Notes: generated by a model not told the origin, from the sequence alone. A stretch of DNA of 64,000 nucleotides from Cheiracanthium punctorium (GCA_038373885.1 JAWZYV010011907.1:248001-312000); one strand, 5' to 3'. Positions 22,546-34,674 are shown, numbered from the stretch's first letter. Numbers and translations: made by a program.

Positions 22546-23672
22546 CAGCATGGCCCGGCGTTACCCGTGCAATGAATGAGAAATGCCATTTACCTTAAAT
22601 ATAGATTGTTAAGGGAAGGAATGAATCCTCCCGCTGGAATGATAAAAAAAGGACACTGGATTTCCCGCTGCAACCAAAAAGGGGAAAAAAAAAAAAAAAA
22701 AAAAAAAAAAAACACGGCACCTAATAGAATACAGAGGTTGCCAGGAATTGGACTTGGCTAGGCTGGAATGTGAATCATCCCGCTGCAATGATAAAAAAGG
22801 ACATGGGTCTTCCCGCTGCAAAAAAAAAAAAAAAAAAAAGAACAAAGCACCCGATGGCGTAGAGGCTACCGGGAACTGGACGTGGCTAGATTTCTCCTCT
22901 TCTACCTGTCTGTGTTCTAACAGTAATTTATCGCTAATACCTACGCAACTCATAAAAAAATAGAGCCCAATCGTCAGTATGAAATTGTAAAGGGAAAGAA
23001 TGTGAATCCTCCCGCTGCAGTGATAAAAAAGAGACATGGGACTTCCCACTACAACGAAAAAGAAATGAACATGGCATCTGTTGGCGTACAGAGGTTACTG
23101 GAAATTGGACGTGGGTAGACTGGAATGAGAATCCTCCTGCTGCAGTGATAAAAAAAGACATGGGATTTCCCGCTGCAAAGAGAAAAAAAAATGAACACAG
23201 GGCTTGCCAACGATCCGAGTTACCGAGAATTTGACGTGGCTAGGCTTCTTCGATTCTACCTATCTGAGTTCTAATATGTAGTCTTTTATCACTAATGCAT
23301 ATGCACCAACGTAAAAAAAATAAACAGTTTCCAGTCATCAATATAATAACCAGTCTACCTGAAAATGTAAGTACGATTTGTAACAAATTTTATTTGAAAA
23401 AGAAAACTCTGAAGTTTCCGATGATATAAAAAATATAGTATTCGGACGGAAATTTAGCTCGCGATAATGTAAAATGCGAGAAAAATGGCCAAAAACCTTA
23501 CAAAACATAAAATAACTCAAAAACTATTAATCCGATTAATTTAATTTTTACGGCATTAGCTTTCTCTTGTCCTATTTAGACAGCGTGCCAAATTTGGTCC
23601 AGATCCGTCGAAATGTCTGGACGTGTATAGAGAACAAACAAACAAACTATTCTCTTTTATATATATAGATGT
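22546..23672 (+). repeat. repeat element with internal units of about 145 bp and A-tracts
   Basis: Begins near AGCATGGCCCGGCGTTACCC and ends with GACGTGTATAGAGAACAAAC, AAACAAAC and a TATATATATAG tail, the layout of an old non-autonomous retroelement. Inside, units alternate: CCCGCTGCAATGATAAAAAA, GGACATGGGTCTTCCCGCTG, a poly-A run, then GCCAGGAATTGGACTTGGCT-like text, at about 22625, 22780, 23005 and 23130. Two poly-A runs (22686-22710 and 22820-22839) look like expanded linkers. Open frames across it are repeat artefacts. Confidence 0.6.
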
Positions 23673-24119
23673 CTAGTGTAGTATTTACATGTGAGCATTA
23701 TGTGGAATATGTAAATTTTAAGAAAGTACCTTTTTAATTTAACTTAAAGAGTTTTGTGAGACAATATATTATCAAAAAATGCAGATTAATTTATTTCTTT
23801 CCACGAAACCACGCACACCTCTTTTCAGGAAACAAAGCATCACTATCCAGGTAAGTGATTTTAATATGTTTTCGGATTACTTGTTGTCTGTCTTGTTGGG
23901 AGAAATGAAGTTTTAATTTTATATCTGAACCTGTGTACATGTTGGGTAGACATTCAAGTTTTTTTCTTCAATGTTGAGACTCCAATGTTAGACCGTGTTA
24001 ATCGGGCAATTAGTTTTATTATTCTTTGGTCGGAGTTTTGACAGTTGTAACAGCTTCCAAGAGAGTGATCTTTCGTGATACCTCTGGCCACATTATATTA
24101 AATCCTGCTAAAATTAAAT
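23673..24119. other. no gene seen
   Basis: Low-complexity intron. Nothing supported. Confidence 0.35.
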
Positions 24120-24127
24120 GTGTTTTG

Positions 24128-25430
24128 GGTACTTACGTATTAACATCACCGCAGCAGAAGTTGCACTAATAGGACGATCATCGGAAAGCCACAAACCGGC
24201 GAAATTCAGGCAGCCTCTCAAAGGAAAATACTCCACCCCGTTTTAATGATTCGCGATCTGGTGCCCTCTGATGACGCAAAGCGTAAGCAGCTCTCCCACC
24301 TCAATCTATTATGAGCACACGCACGCACAGTACAAAGAATTAATGGGTACGACTAACAGCACCATCTTACAGGTAAATTTTATATAGTTCTTTCACAATG
24401 CTTTGATCATTGTCTTGTATGAAAGTCTGTGCTTCTTGCCTTGTTGTTTGCTGATTTTTATTATTATTTTTTTTTTTAGTGCTACGAAAATGCGTATTTG
24501 GGAATTGCCAAAAACAGAACAAGATGCAATTTTATTTTTTCAGGAGCAAAATATTTTACCAAAAAACCAAAATGTACCAATTCCCATGACATGAAACTTT
24601 ATTATGGTAAACATACGTTTTGGAAATGTAATTTAAGACAGTGTGATCAGCAAGTGGGACAGAAAAGACAACTGCTTTGAGGGAAACAGAAGTCCATTTT
24701 GTTCAGCTTTGAGATTGATATACTGCTGGTGTGAGGAGTTGACGCCGATTAAATTTTGTGAAAAGCAACTTGATTTATCTGATAAAATTGTTAGCGATAT
24801 GAATAATTACTTGAGTGAATTATGTGTCTTGGATATGGAGAATAAACCAAACAAGAAGATAGGTGGACCAGATTGCATAGTGGAAATTGAAGAAAGTTTG
24901 TTTTCTAAACATAAAAATAATTGTTGTCAAGTATTACCCAAACAGTGGGTGTTTGGTGGTATATGCAGACAAACAAAAGACTCATTTCTTGTCACTGTTC
25001 GTTCGTTTCTTGTCACTTGAAATAGAAGCTACATGCTAAAGTTAATCATAAGTACAATTTTATTGATCCTGATACAGGAGTTCATACACAAACAGTTGAC
25101 AGAATGTGGGGCAGTGCTAAGTGGAGGAACAAGAGACATAGGAGGACAGCAAAACATCTTTTGGAATCATATTTATCAGAGTTCATATGGTGACAGAATC
25201 AAGTGAAAGAAAATAGAGATTATTTTGAATCTATGTTAAACTCTATATTGTCCCATTTTCAACCGAAATCTGATTGACTACTTTGATTTTAAAATAGTGT
25301 TTTGAATTTTGAAACTGTTTTGAACTTAAAGTGTTTTATTTTATGATTTGTCGCAAAAATTTTAGGTGTAGATTGGCGGCGCTTAAAAACTGCCAAATCT
25401 GTAGATGCGGTGGCTTAATACGTAAGTACC
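24128..25430 (+). mobile_element. Merlin DNA transposon, 1.3 kb, complete ends
   Basis: The left end GGTACTTACGTATTAA and the inverse of the right end GGTACTTACGTATTAA are identical over 16 bp, and both run on to ACCGC. The flanks GTGTTTTG (24120-24127) and GTGCTTTG (25431-25438) form an 8-bp target duplication with one difference, as expected for Merlin. It contains a decayed IS1016-like transposase. It lies in the intron between exons 3 and 4 of the host gene. Confidence 0.88.
24489..25270 (+). pseudogene. Merlin (IS1016-like DDE) transposase, degenerate
   Basis: Pieces in different frames: MRIWELPKTEQDAILFFQEQ (24489), TFWKCNLRQCDQQVG (24615), LRLIYCWCEELTPIKFCEKQ (24710), KKIGGPDCIVEIEESLFSKH (24852), PKQWVFGGICRQTKDSFLV (24938), and NFIDPDTGVHTQTVDRMWGS (25059) followed by KWRNKRHRRTAKHLLESYL. 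This order matches Merlin/IS1016 transposases. The first catalytic Asp (usually IDES) reads EIEES and the final Glu segment (TQ-x-IE-x-xW) reads TVDRMW, so catalytic residues are lost as well as the frame. At least three breaks. Confidence 0.85.
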
Positions 25431-25438
25431 GTGCTTTG

Positions 25439-25958
25439 TAAGCAAGTAATTATTTTATACTTCACAATAGCTACAGTCGCAAAGAATATCGAAGCTGCTC
25501 CTTGCCCAAGGGGCTTTGAGAATTAATCGTGAGGACCGTAGCCAGATAATGCAGGTGCACACATGTACACCGTGTGCAGATACATTTCATGCACTTGTGA
25601 TAGTTATAGTGACTAAAAGAAATATCTTTTAAGTCCCTATAGCTAGCACAAGCGCATTGATCAGATGTGTGCACATGACCATATACAAGTGTTCATATAC
25701 GCACTATGTATTCTGTTATCACGAGCTGTTACGAGTTTGCAGATAGTTTTAGACTATGAGCGCAGATAGTTTTTCTTTTATCTGGCTATGGTGAGGACCC
25801 TGTTAGACTACCTATTGACTGCTGATCTACACTCTACAATGACTTTAGATAATTGCAGGCCCAGTTCAAAAAGAGTCAAAAGTTACACTAATTGGTCTGC
25901 TTTTTTCATACATAATAAATCATTAAGAATAGGAACTATGAAAGGATAACCAACTAAC
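25439..25958. other. intron sequence, nothing recognised
   Basis: No repeat or coding signal seen between the Merlin right flank and host exon 3. Confidence 0.4.
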
Positions 25959-26127
25959 CTGCAATTGCTTTATTTCAAAATCATCACAAGTTTCATCTGT
26001 ACTGGAATCATTTTCCTCTAACTGTATGTTATAATCTTTAATGATATTTTCATACATTTTCTCCATCGCTGAAATTCTTTTTTGATATATTTCTTTTATT
26101 GCTTCTCGTTCTTCTTCAAATGCAACC
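25959..26127 (-). CDS. host coiled-coil gene, exon 3
   Basis: The acceptor TTTATGTAG before 26127 and donor CAG|GTTAGT after 25959 are consensus sites. The leading G completes the AA left by exon 2 to a Lys codon; then 56 codons run from VAFEEEREAIKEIYQKRISA to FEIKQLQ and end in phase 0. The first half is a charged helix; the middle (EENDSSTDETCDDFE) is an acidic, Ser-rich loop. The preceding intron (26128-59637) is 33.5 kb long. Confidence 0.8.
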
Positions 26128-26167
26128 CTACATAAAGATATTTTACTTTTTTAAACTAAAAATATCT

Positions 26168-26214
26168 CTTTTTTTTTTTTTTTTTTGTGGGTGGGGGGGG
26201 GGGGGGGGGGGGGT
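26168..26214. repeat. poly-T / poly-G run beside host exon 3
   Basis: About 19 T followed by GTGGGTG and about 22 G. It lies 40-90 bp upstream of the exon 3 acceptor as read on the minus strand, so the pre-mRNA has a C-run then an A-run there. The G-run is on the plus strand and could form a quadruplex in DNA. Confidence 0.8.
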
Positions 26215-26395
26215 TAAACACAGCTAAAATATAAAATTTCATGAAGCAGCAAAAAGCAACTGTTTTTGTTTTAATATTTTAAAATAGTATACATTTTAAA
26301 TATGAGATATGTTTTTCAAGAAATGGGCTTGTTTTATGAAAACATATTTTCTGATTCTATATACTTTGCCACATAATCACTTTGTTCATTTAACA

Positions 26396-26780
26396 AGGTG
26401 TCTACTACATAAAGTAAGCTTGATTTCTTGACCATAACAAATACGAATTTCTAATATCAAAAATACATCGTGCAGAATATGTCCTATTCGGCGATCTAGT
26501 ATCAGGGGGGAAATTTTGCAGAAAAATATACAACTTATTTTAATTTTAACAATGAATTACAAAATTCTTTGAGTTTTCCCCCTTCCGATTTTTAAAGAGT
26601 TATTTTTCAATCTGTGGTGATCAGCCGTTTGCTTTCTGTTAACTTGGACCAATTGGTATTTTTTAAATGCGTTTGTAGCTTGTACTTTGCAAATCTTTTA
26701 CATCTATGGTAATACAAAACTTATGCAAGTATATAAACATATCATAAAAATTTGGGGAAATTTAAAAATGGATTGCGGGA
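26396..26780 (+). mobile_element. CAGGGTG-family element, second copy, 5' part
   Basis: CAAGGTGTCTACTACATAAA through TTTAAAAATGG aligns with 7241-7700 of the complete copy (shared AGTAAGCTTGATTTCTTGACC, GCAGAATATGT, AGCCGTTTGCTTTC). It continues after an interruption at 27646. The first base pairs of the terminal repeat are mutated. Confidence 0.75.
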
Positions 26781-27398
26781 AATGTTGAGAGTAAAAACAT
26801 TTTCTGCACCCTGCATCATGCTGACAGAATGAAGGAAAATTATACTTTTAAATTTAACAATATTAATATATATTATTAAATATTTCTGTATACCATTAAG
26901 TTGTGGGAGTAACTCAATAAAGCAAAACAATGTAAAGTATTACCTAAAGATTATGATAATATGTAATATACTTTAAAAAGTAGCTAATTGCTGACAATAG
27001 TAAAATTAAAAAAAAATTTAAACAAATTTATTTCTTTAAAGTTTTATATAAAAAGCATCTTGATTAAAATTTATTTTAAATTACTTCACTTGCAATGTAC
27101 ACCCTGTAATAACAGTTTGAGTACTTGACCTTTAGAGTTGAATTAGCCCTCAAAAATGTCTTATTTATAATTTACAGTCAAATATAAAAAATTGCATTAA
27201 AAAAAGAAGAATTTAAAATAAAATCAGCCATTTTCTTTCTCTTTTCCCCCATTTAGCCATGTAAAATAAGTCTAATCAGAATCTATATCCTTTCAAAATC
27301 ACAGAATCAGTGTGATGTGATAGCTTTTAAGTTCGCATACAAACATTCAGATGCACTAAAAAATCAAGAAATTTAAATTTAAAAAAATTCAATATATG
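26781..27398. other. inserted AT-rich sequence, nothing recognised
   Basis: Interrupts the CAGGGTG-family copy. It contains no recognisable frame. Confidence 0.4.
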
Positions 27399-27552
27399 CA
27401 GGGGTCGTGCTGGCTTTTTAAAAAGTTTCGCCAATCCATTCACCAAATTAGATTTTGCCGGACATCATTAAGAAATGCAATTGTCAATATTTTTGCCAAA
27501 CTAATTTTATTATCGCAATTTGCGACGTTGGGGATCGACAGTGCGACCCCTG
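27399..27552. mobile_element. hAT-type MITE, 154 bp, perfect 8-bp target duplication
   Basis: Starts CAGGGGTCGTGCTGGC; the inverse of its right end reads CAGGGGTCGCACTGTCG. Flanked on both sides by AATATATG (27391-27398 and 27553-27560). The 8-bp duplication and CAGGGG ends are typical of hAT elements. Non-coding. Confidence 0.88.
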
Positions 27553-27645
27553 AATATATGCATTTGTGTAGATAAGTGATATAAATACAAAGATACTTAA
27601 GGGTAAATATTCATTTACCAAAGGATGCAAAAATATTTTCAGTGA

Positions 27646-28060
27646 GAATTATAATTTTTAAGTAGAATCCAAGTAATTGTTTTTTTTTTTTTTTAAATAT
27701 GGAAAATAATCAAAATACTGAATTGGAAAGGGAATGAAGGAAGGAAAAAAAAAAAAAATTGTATCCAACAACTTTTTTTTTTTTTTTTTTTTAAAGGAGG
27801 GAAGGTGGATAACTGATATACTTTTCTCAGGTTTTGAAGATACATACTTGCCAACTTTTGCAAATTCCCAAGGTGTAAAATAACACGCAATTGACATATT
27901 GAACTATTGTCAGTTCAATATACAACTATTAGATGGACATCATTTTTGATAATTTCTGCTAAATAACAAGTAAATGACATTTTAAATGAATTTCATAACT
28001 AGCGTACAAACAGTATTTTAATGTTTTTCCATGAAATAAAGACATAAGTTTTGTCTATTT
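27646..28060 (+). mobile_element. CAGGGTG-family element, second copy, middle part
   Basis: Matches 7705-8085: GGATAACTGATATACTTTTC, CATACTTGCCAACTTTTG, CACGCAATTGACATATTGAA and TTGATAATTTCTGCTAAATA. The similarity stops near 28060; the right terminal repeat is not present here. Confidence 0.75.
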
Positions 28061-29759
28061 GCATAGTTTAAATAGAATAAAATATTAATATTTACATACC
28101 ACACACTTAATATATATTTTTTAAATTAAAAAAAAATCAAAGTGGACACAAGATTTCTTATTTAAACACATTAGGGAAAGGAAAAAAAGCAATTGTGTAA
28201 TACATAAAAGTATTCTAAAATTACACCTGAAAATGAACAATTAAAAAAAGACATAAGCATGCCAAGTCGTTTGCTTTTACAAATATTTTATTTTTCCTAA
28301 TCAAAACAGCCTTTATTTCAATTTCATTATCATTACTATCATTCTGTACAATTTTCGTTCATATTTGAATCAGGGATCTTCAATGAAATTTTTTCTTTAC
28401 TATTTTACATTTTTTAAAGTGGTCAAAAATTAATTTAAATTTGAAATAAGAATCAATTTTATTCTTATTTCAAATTTAAATAAGAGATGGGGGTGGCAAT
28501 TCAGTAATCTTAAAATAAACAAAACTGCGAAATTCTGCGGGAAAAGCTCATTAATAATAAATTTTAAGAGATTTTAATTTTAAAACGAAATATGGGGCAT
28601 ATTTTATTAATTCATAAAAAGCATAAAAAAACGGAAGTTTTACGTAAAATCATAAAAATTGGTGGAAAAAACGTAAACTACGATGAAAACGTAAAGTTAG
28701 TAAAGTATGAATAAGTATATTCAACTTATCTTATGATTTTACTTCTTTCCTCATGAGTGGAAAATACCCGAATGGTGGGGGATTGTATCTTAAAATACCA
28801 CATTTTTTTCACTTAATACAATTTATACTTTTACAAAAAATTGTGTAATGCCATCATTATGCTTTATTTCAACAAAAAACATAAAAAATTAAAGTTTTGT
28901 AATCGCAAAATAATGGAACTATAATAATGGAAACGAAGGAGTAGATGTTTTGACTACGAGAAAAAAACATTTGTAAAAGCAAACAACTTGGCTTTTTTTC
29001 TATTCCTTTTCAGGTGCAATTTTACGGTGCTTTGATTCACAGTAAATTTTAACAGATTCTTTTTTAAAACAAAATATGGGTCATAATTTTCTTTAAAAAC
29101 TTCAAAATATATTAATTTAAAAGTGTGGTGAGATTTGTATTTTAAACTACCAAATTTTTTCACTTAATGAAATCTACACTTTTACAAAAGTTGTGTAAGT
29201 CTGCCATTATGCTTTATTTCAACAAAAAATAAGTAAATAAATAAATAAAAAATTAAATTTCGTAATCGTAAAACAACTGGAATCCAGTTTTGCCGACAAA
29301 TTACGCAAATTTTCGGACCCGAAAATATTCCGTTTTAGATTCAAATTTTATAGTATTCGGCATCATTCGCAATTTTTCGCTCTATATATATGGTAGTCTG
29401 CAAGTAGAGAAGGGGAAACGGGACACTTGCCCAGGCATAGTGATTTGCTACTACGTCAAAATGGAAATGGAAAGAAGAGAGAGAGAATGGAGCATCTAAA
29501 CAAAGGTTTATCCCGGGCGACGTGATCTCTAGTTGCAGCACTGTATATGCATAATGTTTGGAAATAATCTGTAGCAGGAACGCAGTTTAGCTAAGCCGTG
29601 GCCAAGGGGGAAAAAAATGCAAGTGCACGACATAGTAAAAAAAGGAGGGGGGGGGGGGGGGGGGAATAGTATTTCCTATCATGCGTAGCGGCAAGGGATT
29701 TTCTAAAGAGCCAAGATATCTTAATAATTATTGTTGTGTAATACTCGTAATTACATAAT
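28061..29759. repeat. AT-rich sequence, partly repeated at 38860-39720
   Basis: 28860-29400 and 39180-39400 share phrases (GGATCCGAAAAT / GGACCCGAAAAT, CTTTATTTCAACAAAAA / CTTCATTTAAACAAAAA). A G-run lies at 29645-29665. No coding frame is supported. Confidence 0.45.
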
Positions 29760-29826
29760 TTTGTCGATAAAAAAATATATATGTGAACTTTTCTTCAGAG
29801 TGGTACATGAACATTGTAATCAAGCT
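29760..29826 (+). repeat. 67-bp perfect direct repeat, copy 1
   Basis: TTTGTCGATAAAAAAATATA through AACATTGTAATCAAGCT is identical to 31061-31127; the flanks differ on both sides. Exact identity in a region of otherwise decayed repeats implies a recent duplication. Confidence 0.9.
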
Positions 29827-31060
29827 GGAAGAATTTGACCATCTTGCACAAATTTTTTATTTCCCGATCGAATAATTCACAAGTCTCAATGCCCCTGCCA
29901 TTGCGCATTTTCGCACTGCCGATTGGACTTTTGCTGAATGTGTAGCACAGTGAAAATGAACATCCCAGGGGCGCTTGCAGTCGACGAAAGACTTACATTC
30001 TCACAATCATCGACAATTTCATTTTTGTGGCGCGGCCGCAAAACAGACACAAATTTTGTATTGACCCCATTCTCCAACAAACATTTTTCTATAGCAGAGC
30101 TGTCATCAATTTGGCACCGATGCTGACCTTAAAATTCGATATTTTCCTGACTGCTGGACACCCTGTCATTGAATCAATTTTTTTCCGATTCTTTTCAGTA
30201 CATCGACGGGCAGGGGGGGGGAGGTGTTACCCCACACTTCCGGAACTGCTCTTGTTTTGAACTTTCCGGGCAGCCAGCCGTAAGTTTGAATGAATGTGTT
30301 TTGAAAATCTGAAAAATAAACAATAACCAAGTTGTTTATTATAAAACGCCATAAAGCACCATTCACAGTAGGAAATAATTTATTTTTATGACTACTCTTC
30401 AGCATGAGAAAGATTGTTTCTCTAATGAGATATTTCAAGACCTGAAGCTACAGCGGTTTCAACCCCTCTCCTCAGGCATAGAAAGGTCGGGAGGGAGAAG
30501 AGTGGACACTCAGCAGATGCCCCCCCCCCTTTCCACACACACCATTAATATGAGACTAAACAAATCAACTTCCTTTCTCGAAATCACTTGTGAAATCAAA
30601 ATACGAATTAAAGACGTTAAGAAAAGATACATAAAATAATTTCTCTCAACGAACTTAACACAGAAAAATTAGAAACTAAGAATTTGAATGAAATGGAAAA
30701 AGCGTAGTTGAGCTGCTAATCGTGACCCAGTGCTTCATTTCTTGACCTTTTTGCCATTTCTTACTTTTCCGTGACTTTCGTTACCTTTGCATGATGGTAG
30801 AAACCCTGTATATTAATATTTATGATTTATTGAATTCAGTTAAACATTTGAACAAAAGAACACAGTGTTGCGTAACACAACACTTGCCTCAAACGCTTCC
30901 CCGAGTTTCCTCTCAACGTCGGCAGCAGGAGCAGACACGGGAGAGAGGAAAAAAATCACTGAGAGACGCACCGTCCCACCCTCTGTCTATTCCGCAACCC
31001 GAGGAGGCTGTTCTCTCTGAGAAACACGTGCGGCAAGGAGCTGATGGAACTCTTCTTTTC
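29827..31060. repeat. mosaic between the 67-bp repeats
   Basis: 29940-30020 resembles 39670-39710 (ACATCCCAGG-GCGC). 30085-30660 matches 16840-17310 (see that entry). 30660-30807 is a CAGGGTG-family 3' end (GAATTTGAATGAAATGG, TTCATTTCTTGACC, GCATGATGGTAGAAACCCTG). 30808-31060 is unassigned. No intact coding frame. Confidence 0.55.
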
Positions 31061-31127
31061 TTTGTCGATAAAAAAATATATATGTGAACTTTTCTTCAGA
31101 GTGGTACATGAACATTGTAATCAAGCT
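31061..31127 (+). repeat. 67-bp perfect direct repeat, copy 2
   Basis: Identical to 29760-29826, 1,301 bp away start to start. Confidence 0.9.
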
Positions 31128-31871
31128 ACTTTTAATTTAGTAATGTGGAACTTTTAGTATCTGTTTTTCTGTACGAATATATCCATTATCAAGGCGGATG
31201 TATTAAGATTCTGCAATGTGTTTGAGCATGTGGCAAAATGAACGACCTTCAGTATGTGAATGTATTTTGATAATTGTGTGTGTGAAGAGCAGAAAATAAA
31301 AATTGCACCGTGATAACATGACTTTTCATTAGTGTCAATGCTAATCTGATTTCAGCTGAAGTTCCATGTAGAGATGTGATTCCCATGTGACAGGAAGGTA
31401 AGTGCAATTATTTAATTTCTAGTTTCCAGAGACATTTAGATCATGTGCCTTAACAATTTTTAATAACTATCACTTAACCATTTCTTAATAAATATTTCTC
31501 AATATTTATCATTATAATTTTTAATTTGTATCACTCAGCTTAATTAATTTTATGGTAAGATTGAAGTTTTACCTTTAAGCGAGTTTTAAAATTTGTAGTG
31601 GTTTTGAATGTTCCACTTACGATAGACCTTTTGGTTGGCAAAGCTGGCACTGCTCCTTAAGGCTGCATAACCTGGCTTTTTTTTTTTCGCGTAGGGCGAG
31701 CGAATGCCAATAGATGGCTCTGAAAATCACAGTGTGGGCGTGGACAGAGGTGGTTACTTAGTTGCGTTAGGGCAGGGAATTAAAGGCGTTCAAATGTGTG
31801 AAATTAACAGGTACAGTTTCACCTGAATGGATCGGTTCGGCTTATGAAATAGAGCGATAATTTAGTCTTTT
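31128..31871. other. no gene seen
   Basis: AT-rich intron sequence. Nothing recognised. Confidence 0.35.
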
Positions 31872-32420
31872 AGGGGGGCATCCATTAATTACGTCACACT
31901 TCTAGAGAAGAATTTTAAAGTGCAAAATTAGAATGACAAAATAATGGTGTAGGTTACTATAGTGTAGTAACTAACTGGAAACTGCCTATCATGCATTATT
32001 GGAAAATTCTAGCTAAATTAGGATTTGAGAAGTCAACTGTGTCTATCGAGTGACTATTAGCATAAATTAATGTTATCTGAAAAGTAATTACATTTTTCTT
32101 ACTTTTGAGACACCCCTTTAGTATTTGGCGACAAATGCTAAAATTTTCAAATTGATATATCTCGGAAACTATTCCACTTAAGAAACATGGAATTTTTTTA
32201 ATTTACCTTTTTAGGAAAAGAGCAACACATTTCTAAATATAAAGGATAGGAAAGGAGGGACCGTATAAAAATTGAATTTCATATTTTAATATGTATACAG
32301 CCCTAGTAAAAATCTTGCCCTACCTGAAATCTACTCTTTATTGGACAAACTTTTCAAATTGAAAACATGTTTCGATCCCTTGCGGTTTAAAAGAGAATCG
32401 CGTTAATATCTATTTTGAAA
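31872..32420. repeat. dispersed repeat, copy 2
   Basis: Second copy of the repeat at 4390-4910. It starts GGGGGGCATCCATTAATTACG and ends near ATCTATTTTGAAAC. Confidence 0.6.
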
Positions 32421-33428
32421 CAACCGGTATAGTTGGAGGCCCAGAGTTCAGGTACTTGTGGGGGCTCCAACACGAAAACTTTCTGTAGATTATAATTTAA
32501 ATTGTAACTAATTTATACTTATCTCAAATTACACATGCATAAACTTCTACTTTGCGTGAAAATTTCGAACACCACAGTCACGTTGCTCAAGAATTCCTTA
32601 GATTAAATGCATAAAATATTTCAAATGAATTAAATTATTTTCTCCCTTGAAAGTACTCCAGAATAAAAGATGAGGTAACATTAGGATATCGATGTTTCGG
32701 ACGAAAATCCTTTTTTCTTTTATCCCCATTTCTTTAAAAAAAAAAAAAAAAATGTAGGAAAGAAAATTGACACTTGTTATTATCTTATCAAGTACGACTA
32801 AATTTATACATTTTTACATAAACTGCAACTTTATAAAAAAATGTAAAGGTAAATTGATTAAATTAAAAATTAGGTAATTTTAATAGTTTAATTCAATAAT
32901 CAGACATTTATTGATTATTTGGTAGAAATCAGCTCTTTATAGTGTTTGAAACATAATGTTATATTTTGATGGTAAGTGGAGAATTTGGGAGTTCAGGGCA
33001 CAATTGCTGACCATCAAGATTGACCATCTGAAAAATCACGATCTTTATCATTTAATGAAATTACACATGCTTTTAGCAATAAATCATATTATATATCAGT
33101 ATATTTAATAATTAGAATAAGAATTTAGAAATAGAATAAAGATGCCTTTCTCTTCGTGGGAAAAGGTTCAATTTTTACCATTTAAAAATCATAATTTTTA
33201 TTCCACGTAGCTACGTTAACGGAAAAAAAAAAATTAGACAAGGGGTGGTGACGTTGAGCCTGAGCAGCGCGCCAACCGCGGTTAGAATGATAAATATCAG
33301 TACAATGTTGAAAAAATAGAAATAAAAGAAAGCACAACATAAAAGAGATGAAATGAAATAAAAGAGAGCACAAACTTACACTTTTACTGGTGAGTTTTAT
33401 GTATACGTACAAATACAATTCGGGGGAG

Positions 33429-33464
<36 letters not shown>

Positions 33465-33701
33465 ATCTCCCCCCACCCCCACGGTAAACATTCCAATGCA
33501 GAAAATATCAAAACAACTCATCATAAAAAAGAAAGAATTTTTTTAAATAGTTTTCTTTTTAATTTGTTTTAGTGTGGTGTGGGGTAAAATGGGTATACGT
33601 TAGGCTTGGTTAATATTATGTATCTAAATGCTCCTAAGTTTAATGAGCATTAATGTTGCCTTTGAAACTATAGGCTAAAAGAGAAAAATCATTAAAAAAT
33701 C
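32421..33701. other. no gene seen; poly-A run
   Basis: Contains an A-run of about 34 bases (33428-33461) followed by a C-rich stretch. Frames across it are low-complexity artefacts. Otherwise AT-rich intron. Confidence 0.4.
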
Positions 33702-33703
33702 TA

Positions 33704-34443
33704 CAATGAAACTTCTATGAGCAACCACCTTTATTAAGCGACCCCCTCCTCCAACGACCAAATTTTTAAGGCACCGATTTTTTACACATGTACCTAAGGA
33801 TTAGATCATCTAGAAGAAGCCACGCAGTCCTCTATAAACGATCGGATCTGGTTCCTTGTCCGAAAAATTTCTAGCATTTTTCCGGAAGTAAAGTAAACAA
33901 AAACCACATTCGAAACCAGTCGCTCTACTGTAAATATCGACAGCAAGTGAAAATACACGCGCACATCACGTACAAATTGTAGTTTAGAGAAGAAAGAAGT
34001 CTAACAAGTGATTTTACCATTGGAGGAGCGAATTGATGGATAATGATAGATTTTATTATGGCAAATTTAGAATGTATGAAGAATTTTAGGATAACTATTG
34101 GCAGTTGTACTATATACTATTGGCTATATACTATTGGCAGTTGAAAAATAAAATAAAATAAAGTAGAGAGAGAGAAGTATTTTCGGAGTGAAAAAAAAAA
34201 AAAAAAAAAAGAATGAAACAATCCGAAATTTCTAAATATTTTATTAAAATTAAAACTTAAAAAAAATGCTTGTATAATTACATATGTATTAGTATGCAAT
34301 TGCATAAATAGCATAACAAACAATATTAGATAGTATTTTTTCCACTTGTCTATCAAATGTTTGTACTTCTTTGAGCGACCACCCCTCTTAACGACCGATT
34401 TTTCGCGGAACGGAGAGTTGATCGCTCCTGAGAAATTTCACTG
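33704..34443. mobile_element. pogo-like MITE, 740 bp, TA flanks
   Basis: The left end CAATGAAACTTCTATGAGCA and inverse right end CAGTGAAATTTCTCAGGAGC, each preceded by TA. Inner phrases AGCGACC and ACCACC recur at both ends in inverse sense. No coding frame. Confidence 0.65.
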
Positions 34444-34641
34444 TATTTATATTTAGGACTAGCTGCGTGCCCGTTCTTCGCACGGTAGGAAACGAAAAAT
34501 TTCCTCACATGTGTAATTCGAATTAATTCCAGTGATGTGGAATCTAGAAAAAGCAAAATTATTTCACTCTTGACTTAAAATTTGCATCATATATGTAATA
34601 ACCTGAGATCATTGCAATATAATGACTGACTGACTGACTGA

Positions 34642-34674
<33 letters not shown>

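Noticed and set aside
22609..23161. Long minus-strand frames rich in Phe across poly-A runs
   Set aside because: Produced by homopolymers and tandem units of a repeat element.
30166..30438. 90-codon minus-strand frame
   Set aside because: Overlaps the repeat shared with 16840-17310; no domain, not conserved between the copies.
33182..33511. 109-codon minus-strand frame
   Set aside because: Runs through a 34-base A tract; composition artefact.
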